Of a stretch of DNA of 64,000 nucleotides, positions 32,331 through 45,135 are shown piece after piece. Every line of letters begins with the position of its first letter. Positions within the stretch are counted from its first letter, which is position 1. The translations under genes were made by a program, and so were the position numbers. The stretch is from Breviolum minutum Mf 1.05b.01 (lineage: Eukaryota > Sar > Dinophyceae > Suessiales > Symbiodiniaceae), in NCBI GenBank assembly GCA_000507305.1, contig DF241594.1, positions 1-64,000 on the forward strand, written 5' to 3'. The notes under the pieces are model-generated. The model did no database searches and was not told the origin of the DNA. It saw only the letters and a list, made by a program, of their open reading frames with translations.

Positions 32331-34520
32331 AGACGTCCATCTACATTCGGAATCATTCGGACACATTGTCAACGTGGAACTGGTCGTCCAATGTCTCCAA
32401 AGATTGGCGGGAAAAAAATGTGGCGTGAAAAAAACTGCCTTGAGCTTCTTGCAGACGTTACACTGTTCTCTACATTGATAACACAAAAATTGGTTTTTGC
32501 TATCTGGGGTCTATGCTGGTATTATTTTTTGGAAACAGTTTGGAGACTACGTGTTCTTCTTTTATTCTTCTTCTCGCTAAAATATTCTAGAGTGCTAAGG
32601 CTTACAGAGTTTGTGGTCAATGCCGCTCCACAAATGATCTAAAATCCTGTGAATGAAATAATGATACTATTTTCTTGGATGCGTGTGACTCGTTCATCCT
32701 GAAATCAGTGTCTAGTCAAACAACCTTGGCATGATGCGTCATGACCAACCAAGCAGCAATGCAGCGCATCATGCGCTGATGAAAGTTTCTCGCTCCACTC
32801 AACATACAGGCAAAATGCCTGCATCATTTGAACCGCTGTGACAGCCATAGAAAATTGAACATCAACCTGCAGCATGTCAGGATGAACATGTACCAGCAAA
32901 CTACTTGGAAAACAGACATGCCCTGCACTAGCTGATTAATGCTCTTAAAAAAAATCTAGTACAAAACCCACAAGACTTTCTCCCAAATTGAAACATGAAG
33001 CTGTTGAGGAAAATAAATCGCAGGGAAGATGTCTCGCCATCATGTGTGCAGGGTATGTATACTCGCACAAATAACATGTATACAGCGTGCAACTCGGAAG
33101 CTTTGCATTCAACAAGTCGATAGTTTCATGCTATTGTCTATATATCTGCTATATAGTTTTGGTTCTTTATCTGCAATGTTCAAACAGTCAAATTTTCAAC
33201 ACACATATCTGACATGGGCTACCTGACTACCTATATACCTTCTTCGAACAACTCACGTGGGCATTGTTCCTATGAAGGGTCTGGTTAAGAAGCTTACGTT
33301 CAAGTTGAACCACCTTCTAGTGACAAACATTCCTTTAAACACTACATGGGGCCACTCCAAGCCGTCGCACATTGTCAGAGTTACCTTACGCTTTGAGGAC
33401 TGCTTTGCAAAGGTAAACAATTTACAGAACCAAATCAAAAGGAGCTTGAAGAGAAATCATATTTCATAAATGACCCTGTTTACCTAAACGATTTCCTAAT
33501 CCAAAAAAAACAGAAAAAAATAGCAAACCCCGTCTCCCTCCAACCATACATTCCTTTAACTATTTCAAGCCCGCTCGCAGCTCTCTGTGTAAATCAATCT
33601 TGGCCTCCATCTTCCATTTTGTTAGAGGCATCAGACTTGCGAGGACTTTCAGACATAGCCCTAAGTCGTCTCAACTTCGGTGAGACCTTCTTGGGCCTTG
33701 GGTGATCTCTTCTTGGGTGATTTCCTCATCTTCTTTGGAGCACTCGCTGCAGCTCTGGTCCTGCCATCACTGCTCTAAGGTACTCCAAGTTGGTACGGCA
33801 CAGCTCAATCCACAGCTCACTTGCAGCGTGAAACAACAATTTACTTAAACGAATTACCAATTAAAGTTAAAGTGTAAATTCCGTCGTTGAGTTGTGGCGT
33901 TGTCCAGCTCCCCAGAACGAAGGGAGTTGCTCGGGTCGTACCCGGCTCCGTAGCAACTTGTCGTGCAACACTATGGATAACACACTTGAACCAAACTTAG
34001 ACACACTTGGTGTCGTCATGCAGTACATGATTCCATTATCAAAATGGCAAAACAACAAGTTTCACTTAAATTAAACCGAGCGGAAAACATGATGGGAGGT
34101 GAGGTTCTCGGCTTAGCCTCGAGCCATTGTAGAAAAACTCTGGCAGGTATGCTGGATTGATCAGATCCAGTATCCCATATCACTGGAAGCTTCGTTGGAC
34201 ACAGTCCCAGTGATATGCTGTGTCCCCCTGCTCTGCACTAAGGAGGAATGTCGCCAACGCGAACAGTGGCGGGGATGATGAAAAACTACTCGCAAATGCG
34301 AACAATCGGCAACTTGTGACGGTGAAATTCTCGAAAATTCCTTTCCTTTTAGATGAACATTGTCGCAAAAGCGAACATTGGAAAACTAAGGGAAGAGATT
34401 AACGAAAGCCCAACCTGTCACTTGAAGCAATCATTTCATCAAGGAAGAAGGTGAAAACCGAAGATCAAATTCAATTATAAGTCGACAACCTGATCCAACA
34501 GTAGAAATTTCACGTCTCTT
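32331..34520. other. No recognisable gene; one strong hairpin
   Basis: Only short open frames occur. A nested hairpin AGTTGCT-CGGGT-CGT-ACCCG-GCTCCGT-AGCAACT lies at about 33927-33960, inside a short GC-richer patch. I cannot tie it to an RNA gene. Confidence 0.4.
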
Positions 34521-34524
34521 CAGA

Positions 34525-34720
34525 CGTTCCACGCACACACACACAAACACAACCACGCCACCACAAAAACACAACCACAAAAACACAACCACACCACCAC
34601 AAAAACACACAACCACACAACCACAAAAACACAACCACACCACCACAAAAATGCACAGGCACACACACACACAAAAACTTACACACGCACGAACGCACAC
34701 ACAACACATAAAGATCGAAA
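34525..34720. repeat. CACAACCACAAAAACA / CACACA repeat
   Basis: Imperfect tandem ACAACCACAAAAACACAACC units grading into CACACACACA and ACACGCACGAACG. It is the reverse-complement style of the array at 1-375 (GTGGTGTTTTTG), so the two may derive from one repeat family. Confidence 0.85.
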
Positions 34721-35104
34721 AATCAACATGTCACAACAGTTTTCAAACAATGGCCCACCCCAGTCCACCCCAAAATGCTCACTTTACCACAGTTTTAAAC
34801 CAAAAGTCTGGCCTAGTCCGGGTTGCTCGGCTAGCCTAAAATATCCATTTTACGACAGTTTTGAGCGTCCGACAGGCACGAAGTGACGAGAGGGTTGCAC
34901 GGCCACGTTTTCATTTTCACCAACTTTATGTTAATGGCATGCTAAGAAACAATACCATTGTGTTTTTCCACTTTGCCCAAGGGGCAAACCATTACAGACT
35001 TCACAAGGGACAAACCGTTACAGACCCCACCCGGGACAAATTGTTACAGACCCCACCTGGAGACAACTCGTTACAGACCTCACCCGGGACAAATCGTTAC
35101 AGAC

Positions 35105-35540
35105 CTCACCAACGAGAAACAACAAACAACAAGAAACAAGAAGCAAGAACAAGAACAAGAACAAGGACAAGAAACAAGAACAAGAACAAGAACAAGAACA
35201 AGAACAAGAACAAGAAACAAGAAGAAAGAACAAGAACAAGAACAAGAACAAGAACAAGAACAAGAACAAGAACAAGAACAAGAACAAGAACCAGAACCAG
35301 AACAAGAACAAGAACAAGAACAAGAAACAACAAGAACAAGAAACAACAAGAAACAACAAGAACAAGAAACAATGAGAACAAGAAACAACAAGAACAAGAA
35401 ACAACAAGAAAGAACAAGAACAAGAACAAGAACAAGAACAAGAACAAGAACAAGAACCAGAACAAGAACCAGAACAAGAACAAGAACCAGAACAAGAACC
35501 AGAACAAGAACCAGAACAAGAAACAACAAGAACCAGAACA

Positions 35541-35575
<35 letters not shown>

Positions 35576-35670
35576 AAGAACAAGAACAAGAACCAGAACC
35601 AGAACAAGAACCAGAACCAGAACAAGAACCAGAACAAGAACCAGAACAAGAAACAACAAGAACCAGAACA

Positions 35671-35705
<35 letters not shown>

Positions 35706-35935
35706 AAGAACAAGAACAAGAACAAGAACCAGAACAAGAACCAGAACAAGAAACAACAAGAACCAGAACAAGAACCAGAACCAGAACCAGAACCAGAACA
35801 AGAACCAGAACCAGAACAAGAACCAGAACAAGAACAAGAAACAACAAGAAACAACAAGAACAAGAAACAATGAGAACAAGAAACAACAAGAACAAGAAAC
35901 AACAAGAACAAGAACCAGAACCAGAACCAGAAAAA
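35105..35935. repeat. AAGAAC/CAGAAC hexanucleotide array, about 0.8 kb
   Basis: Almost pure (AACAAG)n and (AACCAG)n with AAACAACAAG interruptions. The six-base period keeps all frames open, giving dipeptide arrays (NK, TR, EQ/EP on plus; LV, CS, FW/FL on minus) and five overlapping open frames of 257-377 codons. There is no reason to treat any of them as a gene. Confidence 0.95.
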
Positions 35936-36019
35936 CAACATTTTATGACGGCAGCATCGCCGGTTTTGCGAAGCAAGCTTGCAAAGCCGTTTAGAAGCAC
36001 TAAGGTAGAAGACCGCTAA

Positions 36020-36785
36020 ACGAAGTATAATGAAACGATACCTATCTTGGAACTTTTCTATTAAACGCCTGCACTCTCGGATACGAAATGGTAACTTGAC
36101 CGTACAAACACCACAGAAAGTACCCGTGTGACTTCAACAAATTTTAGATTTGTTTGGCCACTGCACCATACAGCCCGCTGGATCCACGGTGTGAGAAGCC
36201 AAGGACAGCATACTAAACATGTTGTTTCCAGCTAGTAACTTGTACAAGTCTCTTAAATGAATATTGCCGGCCGATCTTCACAAAATCTTCAACCACTCAT
36301 CTTGACACAAAATCCCCCCCAAGATATTGAAGATACAGTGTTACAATCGATCGATCATATATCTACAATCTCAAGGTCCGAAGGACAAGAGCGCCACGAA
36401 TAACACATCCTAACATGATCGACTTGTCCTGCTAAGATTGCAGATTACAAGATTTCGCGGAAGGATTGCATTTGGACTACACCGGAATTTATGATTCAAT
36501 ATGGTAACAGTTGCGAACCCACAACAAATTCATACATCAAAGCTGATAGTGCTGAATGGCTCAGGTGCTGATGCCCCATGGACTGGGTAAGTCAAAAAAG
36601 TGTCTCGTCATGGCACGTCCCAACAAAAACAATCAAAAGAGTAAGGAGAAACACAAGAGCATAAAAAGATATTTCGCCAAGGGCAAACGGGCAAACAACA
36701 TATTGGCTCCGCCGGGGGGGTTTGCCCGGNTTGGTAGACCCAACATATTGAAAACATCAAAGAAATCTTCAACGAATTTTGATCT
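36020..36785. other. No recognisable gene; an N at 36730
   Basis: Unique sequence without a supported exon. A G-run (CCGGGGGGG) and an N precede a change in composition. Confidence 0.45.
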
Positions 36786-37260
36786 ACTCCAACTCTCCTC
36801 CTCCGTCCTACTCCTACTCCGCTACTACTATTATTACTACTGCTGCTCCCTCTACTCTGCTGCTCCTGCTACTGCCATTATCATCACTACTAGCATTAAA
36901 AAAAATGTTATTAGTATTGGCATTAAAATTAGTATTTGTGCTAGTATTGGTATCATTAGTGCTAGTCTTGGTATTAATATAGGCATTGACACTAGTTTTA
37001 GTGCTAGTATTGGTGTGATTCTTAGAATTCGTATTCGAATTAGTATCAGCACTGCTAGTGTTATTTTTGGTGTTCCTATTCACGTTGGTATTTGTATTAG
37101 TAATGGTGTTTGTATTTGTATCAGCAATTGTGTTCGTATGACTATGAGTATTAGTCATGAAATCAGCATCCATCTTGATATTAATCTACTCTTAGTAGGA
37201 ATGTCACTGTTAGTACTAGTAGTAATATTAATGCTAGTATTTGTGCTAGTGTGCAGCGCT
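36786..37260. repeat. ATTAGTATTG / trinucleotide-like low-complexity region
   Basis: First a CTACTACTATTATTACTACT patch, then degenerate TTAGTATTGGTATTAGTG units. The plus frame across it (36556-37299) is a Ile/Ser/Val-rich repeat translation. Confidence 0.85.
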
Positions 37261-37391
37261 GAGGTGCAAATATCCCGAAGGAAAGTAATTTTCAGCTAAC
37301 CTCCGTGGCCGTCAAAGCTAATCGGATTTAGCATCAAGGGAGGTAGCCACTTCCTACATTTTCCCAGGTTTGACCCGTTTGCTGTTTGATC

Positions 37392-37667
37392 CTAAAACAA
37401 CACAAATCCAGGAACTTCCATTAAAATAGCCTTCCTAATCCTTCCAATCACGGTCTGGTGCACCCCAAACTGTGGAACTTTGATCTTGTTTTTGTCACCT
37501 GTCGGGTTGCGAGCCTTTCCAAATTTGGGGCAAAGCGTCAGTGGAATCAACGCAATCAGAGAAACTTGTGGGGGCAATGCGTCACTGCCTTGGATCCACT
37601 CTATTGGGATGTCGAAACTTGGAAGTTCAAAAGACGAAACGCAGTCGCAGTCATCGCAGTCGCCCAT
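37392..37667 (-). CDS. Weak open frame, unknown
   Basis: A 91-codon minus frame begins MGDCDDCDCVSSFELPSFDI and ends ILMEVPGFVLF-stop. It is not low complexity, but the opposite strand is also open and there is no splice or motif support. I list it only as a possibility. Confidence 0.2.
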   Translation of the reverse strand: MGDCDDCDCVSSFELPSFDIPIEWIQGSDALPPQVSLIALIPLTLCPKFGKARNPTGDKNKIKVPQFGVHQTVIGRIRKAILMEVPGFVLF

Positions 37668-37849
37668 TGCGACCCCACAGCTTGGATGCTATCTCCGGTA
37701 GACATAGCGCTTGCTGTGAATGCACAGTGCACTTTCAGAGAAGTCAGAGTCAGAGGAATCGACGCCACCATCCTGTCAGTTTTGAAATACAAACGGTTCA
37801 AACAGAATCTTCCTGGAACGAATGGAGCGCATGAATATGGATAATTCTA

Positions 37850-40610
37850 CTGCTCATGCAGGCACAATTATGTGGAAAACGTGTTTGCTATTTTCAGTAT
37901 GTGCTGGACAGCCGAGAAATGAGCCTTAAACTCCTCATCATCCTCGTCATCCCCCCAATCACCTCAAGGCCAAAGTGCAGGACCAGATCCAACCAGCTTC
38001 AACTAGGGACTGGAGCATGCAATGATTGAAGTTTGTATATTCGCGGATACAGATTCAACTGCACAAGTACATGCAAAGACACGTTATACACAAAAAATGC
38101 ATACAATTCCAAACAAAAAACAAGCGTACGCACGCCCATCCATGCATGCGTCGCAACATAATGTAAACATGATCCGTGCATCCGCAAACATAAATATATA
38201 CATCTATGTGCATACATACAAATATAGGTGTACCAAAGACTTGCACACAAACAAAATTGGATTAGGGATGCATAAACCACATAGAAAGGTTTACAAAATA
38301 ATGTATACAAATGTGATCTCGGCCCGGGTTAGAGTTTTAAGTGTTTGTCTGTTTTGTGTGTGTGTGCGTGTGCATACAAAGGTTTAAATCTTTTGTGGCT
38401 TTGAAGGGTGCTCTAAGAAACAACCCCGGCCAGGCCAGGTACTGTCAACACCAGGCTTGTGAAATCTGAAAGCAAAATCAAAAAATCAAAAATCATCGTT
38501 GACAAGGTTTAAATTGATCCAAATTGAGGAAAGAAAGAAAAGTTGGCTTTGAATGAATTTCCAGCTCTAGTAGCAGGGACCACAAAGCGACTCCGCTTCC
38601 TGGCGCGAGTGGAGCACATGCGGTGAAAAGAGCACACGCAGTGAAAATGCAATCCCCGACAGGCTTGCAGACTTGCAGCTCTGAAAATCTCAATCTGAGA
38701 GACACTGAGTTTTGTAGATACCATTCCTTTCTCTGATTTTTTTTCTCTCAAACTACTCATGTGGACATTTCACACCATGATACATTTTCATCACAGCAGT
38801 GAGAGAGACATTTCCAATGATAAACATTGAAATAAACATGAAATAAACATATTCATATTTCATATGAACATATATATTAAATTAATACCAATAATATTTA
38901 ATATAATTTAAAGTACTTATTATGAAGATATTAAATTATATCTAATATGATTTAAAATGAACATGAATTTAACATATTAATATTTCAAACATTTCAAACA
39001 CAATATTGCAAACACTGAAATTTGTTGCCAAAGAAATGTTCAACAAAACGTCTCCTGTGCGTGAGCTGTGCCCGCCAAATTTTCTCTTCTGGCCCACCTC
39101 GGGAAGAACACAGAAACGAAGAGAAAAAAAAGAAACAAAGATATATAGTTATGGTCCTGGTTAAAACATGTTTACAAAAAGGTGGTTTCTTTGTTTAAAT
39201 CCGCGTCTTGGTTTTCCTACCTGTTATTTAAACCTGTATGAATTAAACACATTGTGAAACCTGTATCATTTCAATATGTTTGCTTCCAAATATCCCCCAA
39301 GTCCTGAATCAGTTTGAATCAGTTAAATGTTCAATAGATTGGAATGGAATGGGTTGAAAAGCTGGACGACTTCTACAACCGTAGAACCGTAGAACCGTAG
39401 TACCGTAGTACCACACCAAGAAATGGTCATAAATGTTGATAAACCGGGTCGATAAACCGGGTTGATAAACCGGGTCAAACTAATCCAATTCACCAATTCC
39501 CCACTTCACCCAGCTTCTTCTCAGTTTCGTGCACAAATTTAGATTTTAGATTCATTGAAAAAGAAAAGCAGCAAACAGCGATCCACAGGACCACATGCAA
39601 CAAAGATGCTGAAGGACCTTCTCTGGAAGGGCGTCACCAAAATACTCCTGTCCAGCAACGTCACGAGTGACATCAAGTCACATCAAATGACCACAGGCGG
39701 ATCTATGTGAACAGTGATAGGAAGGAACATTTCCGCGCAAAGAGACCTTTAGATCGGGAAAGCATATGAAATCAAACACGGGAAACTGGGTATTTCTTCT
39801 GGTTATTGGCGCTTTATGTTGTCCGTTCTGATGAACGAAACATGCGGTAGGGGAGTGCTTGTGAAAGAGGGCTACCCTCGAAGTTGAAGAAAATGCAAAG
39901 CCATCTCAAGTCATCAAATTTGAGGAGAACCCGCGCCAGTGATGATAGTGATGTCTCTTTGTTAAGCATATTTGTTTTCTCCAGTTCATGTCATGTAAGC
40001 ACTCCCAGAATATGCAATTGTGATGTTGCTTCAGAATACCTCATAATGTTTGTCGCTGGGACCTGAGCCTATGTTCCTTTTTAAGTCGTCATTTCTTGAA
40101 CTCCCATGCATAGCACACACTTCGATGAAGACAACACGCCTCTCGAAGTCGGTAGTTGACGATGAGTTCCTCACAAACCAAACACGAGTCACACGAGCAA
40201 CACGTTTCTTGTGACATTCACCTACATTTCAGGATAACCTACATCTCCCCATAACCTGGCATAACCTTGAAGTCAAATTTGCACAAAATATCTCCAGGAA
40301 ATGACCAGTCTCAGATTTGAAAATCTGCAGGAGTTTCCTGCCTCTGTGAAAGCATCACATCAAGTGTTTGGGACGGCCACATTTTCGCCGCGTTATTTTC
40401 AAATTCTTTTCAGTTTTAATTTAGAAACATCTTTGTTTCAATTCGTGTTTATTTTGAGAAATCGATTGAAGAGGTCACGCAAGCTTCACGAAAGAGTTAT
40501 TCAGCTGTTTGGAACCACAAACAAATATGAGGGTTGTTGGTCTGGGTTGGCAGCTTCCTGCACACTTCCACCCTGAAATCAAAAATTCAGATGTAAAAAA
40601 AGCTGAGTCT
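37850..40610. other. Long AT-rich non-coding stretch
   Basis: Includes a strongly AT-rich patch at about 38820-39000 (TTAATATTT, TTAAATTATA motifs) and two micro-arrays at 39382-39412 (CCGTAGAA/CCGTAGTA) and 39440-39478 (GATAAACCGGGTC). No exon is supported. Confidence 0.5.
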
Positions 40611-40619
40611 CATTGGACA

Positions 40620-40735
40620 CTTGATTTCTTTCACTCTTCCCCATACGGATGTTCAACTCCGACCCCCTCCAGTGCACCACTTTGGCAATACGAGCTGCTA
40701 TTTTTGCTTCACGGTCGCTCCTCACTGCATTCTGT
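40620..40735 (-). CDS. Candidate short exon
   Basis: The minus frame reads LAQNAVRSDREAKIAARIAK, VVHWRGSELNIRMGKSERNQ. An AG acceptor (CTTGCACAG) precedes AATGCAGTGAGG. Charged helical composition suggests coding. Gene unknown. Confidence 0.35.
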
Positions 40736-41784
40736 GCAAGTTTGACAGTTTGAAAAGCTGAAAATGTACGAAATGATGAAACGATCAATTAAATCTCAAC
40801 CACAAAAAACGATGCCACATTACAGGTCTCGGTGCAAACGCAGCACAGCCAACATGACCACACATCGCACAATCTCTACCCGGCGAAACGAAACGAAAAA
40901 CACGACGAAATACGAAATGCTCTGTGCCAATGTGAGGCATGGGTGATGTTGTCTCATTCCCTCTCATTCTGCCTTCTTAATGACATGTCTCAGTACCACT
41001 TCGGTATCGGTGCCAATGTTGGATCTGCGACGTGTGTTCATGCTTTTTTGAGGTTTTGTATTGTCTTTATTTGTCTTCGATGTTTTGACTTTTGTATTTG
41101 TCTTTGTTTTTTCATGTCGTTTTTGTTGTTCAAATTTGAAAACATCGCATTTCCGTCTTCGACGCCAAGGTGCTCGAGATGCTGCAGCGCTGCGGCATCA
41201 TCGAGCTTGGCATCCGTCATCCTTTGAACATGGTTGAACAGCTTGAGAATTTGGAGTTTGAGGATTTGAAAATTCAAGTGGAAAAAGTGGAAGTCTTTCA
41301 AGGTCAGAGTTATTGGTGACAAGGTGAGGAGGCAAAGGATGATTGTGATGATTTCCGATCATTTCCATTGAGTTCCTCTCAAACGAATTATGATAAAGTG
41401 AAATAAAAAGAACCCAAATCATCACACATCGCACATGAGCTCGAAAAAGGTGGTAAAAAACGAAAAACAACGAGGAGGCGAAAACGGTTCCAAAAAAATC
41501 TCTGTTAGTCGGTATTACAGAAAGCCAAAAAAAGTAACGTGAGATGTTCGGAGCTTGAGAAGTCAATGTTCGAGTTCGAAAAAGGTGTAAAAAAGTTCGA
41601 AAAAGTATGTCAGTAACTGGTCAGTAGCTATTTCGTGTGGTTCGAAAAAAACCAAAAGGCACAAAACGAAAAAAGCCAAGCCACGAGCGCAAGTACTCTT
41701 TGGCTCTTGCTTCGTCGCCTGGACCAAGAGAAACTTTGAACTTGAGGATTCAACAAAATCAATGTATGTAAATCTGTAAATGTA

Positions 41785-41902
41785 TCTGTTGCATTCAAAC
41801 ATTCTGCTTTCTCCCCAAGCTAGCATCACTTTGCGATATGCTGTGATGCTCAATGAAGAGTTCATCATTCGCCACGCCTCCAATCTCCATACCCGATCAA
41901 CA
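41785..41902 (-). CDS. Candidate short exon with strong acceptor
   Basis: The acceptor TTTCTGTTTTTTCAG is the best polypyrimidine tract in this part of the window. The following minus frame reads VDRVWRLEAWRMMNSSLSIT, AYRKVMLAWGESRMFECN. It is non-repetitive and protein-like; family unknown. Confidence 0.4.
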
Positions 41903-42992
41903 CTGAAAAAACAGAAACAAACTGCACAATTGTCAATGACACATTTTTTGGCCAGGAAAGACAAAGAAACATTTTAATTTAAGTTTCCGAAGCTGTGTTT
42001 TGCTGGACTTGCTATCTCCTTTGCTCGGACGAGGGGCATTTGATTTTCACAAAACTCGACAGCGCTTTGGCTGCAGAGCAAAACGTCAGGAAGCCACAAA
42101 GGAATTCCTGAGAAGTCCGTGTGGCAGAAAAGAGACAAGCCATTGTCTGAAACAAACAATATCAGTTTTAAACATGGTGCCACAGCAATCATGATAGCAA
42201 TCAAAGCTATTGAAACCTGAAATGAATAAACAATGAAAAAAACACTGTAAACTCTCGGGCGGAAGAACCACGAGGCGGTGGACCCGCCATATAAACAAGG
42301 ATTACTCGAATGTCAATCTGAATCTGGGCATTGCATTTTGACATCTTCAGTTGATGACTCACCAAAAGAGAAAGACAAAGAACAACACGCAAAAAGGAAA
42401 AACAACGAAAGTTCTTCAAATGGTGACGAGACGTCGAAATGTCGAGGCTCCATGCCACCCATCTTGCCAAGGCCATGACCCAGAACCACCTGAGATTCGA
42501 TTCGAGATTCGATCTGAAAAAACGACACGAATTTCTCTTTTTTCCAACAAATTTCGGCTGCCAACAAAAAGGGAACAACACCAGAAAACTCTTTGTTAAC
42601 ATGTTGGCATCGAAGCTTTTTTGCCGACCTGCAGTAAAAAGAGTGGCAGCGCACAGCAAGCCACACGCAAATGCCTCGGCTCAGACTTTAAGTCCAATTC
42701 CGAGGATTCAACATGATTCAACAATTCAACCTATGTTACAACAAAATCCATCCGAATCTCTCCGGATTTGTCCATCCCTCTCTCGACGCAGCTCCAACCA
42801 AGCGACCCAGTCTTCTTCCCACGGTCACGTTCCCAATCGTACATGATCTTACTTGGCCAACCTGCACTGGAAAACCATTTTCGGAATCATGAAACATCTC
42901 CATTCATTGCATCCCTATCCCATGTATCCTGATTCTATCATATTCTATCATCTGTATCATGTAACCTATCTTGTTTCATCATTTCCACTTGC

Positions 42993-43105
42993 AGCTTTGG
43001 CCCGCCTAAGGCAAACATCCTCAGACCTTTAGCTTTGAAGGCCACGAAGGGCCTTGGTGCAAAGGATGCACTAGCTTTGCATCTGGCAATTGTCGAGCTC
43101 TTGTT
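42993..43105 (-). CDS. Candidate short exon
   Basis: Between an AACAAG acceptor and a CTGCAA|GTGGAA donor the minus frame reads SSTIARCKASASFAPRPFVA, FKAKGLRMFALGGPKLQ. Both boundaries and composition fit an internal exon. Gene unknown. Confidence 0.4.
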
Positions 43106-43479
43106 TTGCATGAGAAAAACCACCAAGATCTTCAATCGTCTAAATATGTCTAAACGGATTGCGATATAAGGTCTGTGCCTCTTCGACAAGAGGCAATGCA
43201 TTTGGAACATCGATGAAAACTTAAGCAAAGAAATACAGTAGAAGGCCTGAAATTTGAATGTCGGACAAAATTACGCTGAAGATTTTGACGAGACAACTTA
43301 TTCGGAACTTAGCACAAGAAACACCCAAAATTCTCTGCTTTTGGACTGAGGGACTGCACACCCTTCCTCGGATGCAACATGATTGGCATCGTCTTCACGG
43401 TGTGAACCACACCTGACAGACTCCACGTTCGGTATCTCGGTGTACCAAATTTGGATGTTGGAGCTTCTGATGCAAAGAA

Positions 43480-44980
43480 ACAAACTTGGCAGGTTAAACG
43501 GTTAAACGGTTAGATAGAACAAGGTCACAAGCTTTGCTCGGAAGCGGTTTGAGAAGGGTACCTGTGCAATAGATTATGTATATTTATGTATTACGTTCTC
43601 AAGAACTTCCACTAAATCTGATTCAAAATCTCCCTAAACTGAGTGTTTTATGCAAACAAAACATGGGTGACATTAACAGGACGTAACGGAAGCTCTTTGA
43701 GGAGTTCAAATCGGGTACCCTTATAAACTCTTATTCATGTCGTTCTTTCCCTCGCCGCTCTGAGGATTGAATTGAGGAAAAGCACCGAAGAAATTCAGCA
43801 CGAAGATTTTGAGAGAACTCGTCAAGCTCTCGCAAGTGCTCCCAAGCCTCGGCGAAGTTCGAAGCAAACTATGCAAACTCAATGTTTGGAGACATATTTC
43901 CCAGAATTTCCATCACTTGTCACATCTTTCACCACTTCAAATCCACCGAAATCGCATCTCTTGAGGTACATCATGATATCAATGATATCTATATGTAGCT
44001 CATAGCTCATACATTCCACACATTGGCTCGGCAAGAGACCAGGCATCGGCGCGAAACCGGCTGGACCTGGTCAAAGAGTTCGGAGGTGAAAGGCTTTGAA
44101 ACTTTGAAACTTCCCGTTTTCGACTTTCGACTTCTTTCTCAAAGTCAAAGGGTCGTTAAAGATTTTAAAGTCGTCGAAGATCGAAGACGTTGCAATTGAA
44201 CTTTGAGAAACAGCATCAAACCATCAAACAGCCACGAATCTACACCCACAAAACCCAAGATCTGACCTCATTTGCTGCCATGTATTCAGCAGCACCATAA
44301 GGCACTGGCATGTGATCCCTATGGAGAACACAGCAGTGTACAACACCTCGAGAACTCTCAAACTGAAGGAGAATTTAACACATATTAACACATATCAAAT
44401 AATCAATAAATACTTCAAGAGATATTAAAGATATTTACAAGTAATATAACTATATATAACTTATGAAAATTTCAACATTTTGAAAACGGAAAACTTCTTC
44501 GTCTCTGAGCTCAGCTCTCGTAGCGTCTCGCGTTGCGTCGAGTCGCCAGTCTTGCGGAGTTCCTCGCACGACGTCCGACGAGGTCCCGTGTTCACCACGT
44601 GACGTTTTCACACAGTCACAAGTAGTGACATGGAGCAACGTGTTCAAAGTGAATCAATGTGATTCAATGTGTTTCAATGCACAATGGCAAGGTGGAAATG
44701 TAAAATGTTATGAAATGATTACTTGCAAGCATTTGCCAGCTGTCTGTGGGACAAAACGTCAAAACTCTTGACCGATTTATTTTTTCACTCCTTTCACTAA
44801 CGACAAAGTCCACAGGACTAGCAAAACACTCTGAATCTTGCCGGATCACCTCTTGTCCGGGTCATCTCGTCTTCAAACCAAACAGACCATCGAAGCATCA
44901 AAGACACACAAATGACAGCTATGACACCATGACATCACCTGACACTGAGAACACGACAGCTATGTGTGTAATGTAGTAAC
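43480..44980. other. No supported gene
   Basis: Two overlapping minus frames near 44490-44610 are both open (one contains DVVRGTPQDWRLDATRDATR), so an exon is possible there but the frame is undecidable. The rest is unremarkable. Confidence 0.35.
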
Positions 44981-44999
44981 ATAATGCTCCATTCTACAC

Positions 45000-45135
45000 T
45001 GAGAATGTCTGGCACTCTCGTTTCAGGTGCCTCAGATGCCCTCCCATCTCCCTTTCGAGCGTCCATGACGAAGTCCAATTGTGCAACCAGGCCCGCCACC
45101 GTCAAACAGGAGTTGAGGAGTTCTTTGCCCAACTC
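45000..45135 (-). CDS. Candidate short exon
   Basis: The minus frame reads LELGKELLNSCLTVAGLVAQ, LDFVMDARKGDGRASEAPET, RVPDILSV. Amphipathic helix then polar tail, non-repetitive. I considered a MutS lever-region fragment but no second motif supports it. Confidence 0.3.

Noticed and set aside
34861-36019. Open frames of 353-377 codons on plus and 257-307 on minus
   Set aside because: They are frame shadows of a hexanucleotide array and have dipeptide-repeat composition in all frames.
36556-37299. 247-codon plus frame
   Set aside because: Crosses an N and a trinucleotide-like low-complexity region; Ile/Ser/Val-rich with no domain.
45000-45135. Possible MutS-family fragment (LLNSCLTVAGLVAQLDFVMDA)
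   Set aside because: Only a vague resemblance to the lever region; no Walker motif or second MutS block was found nearby.
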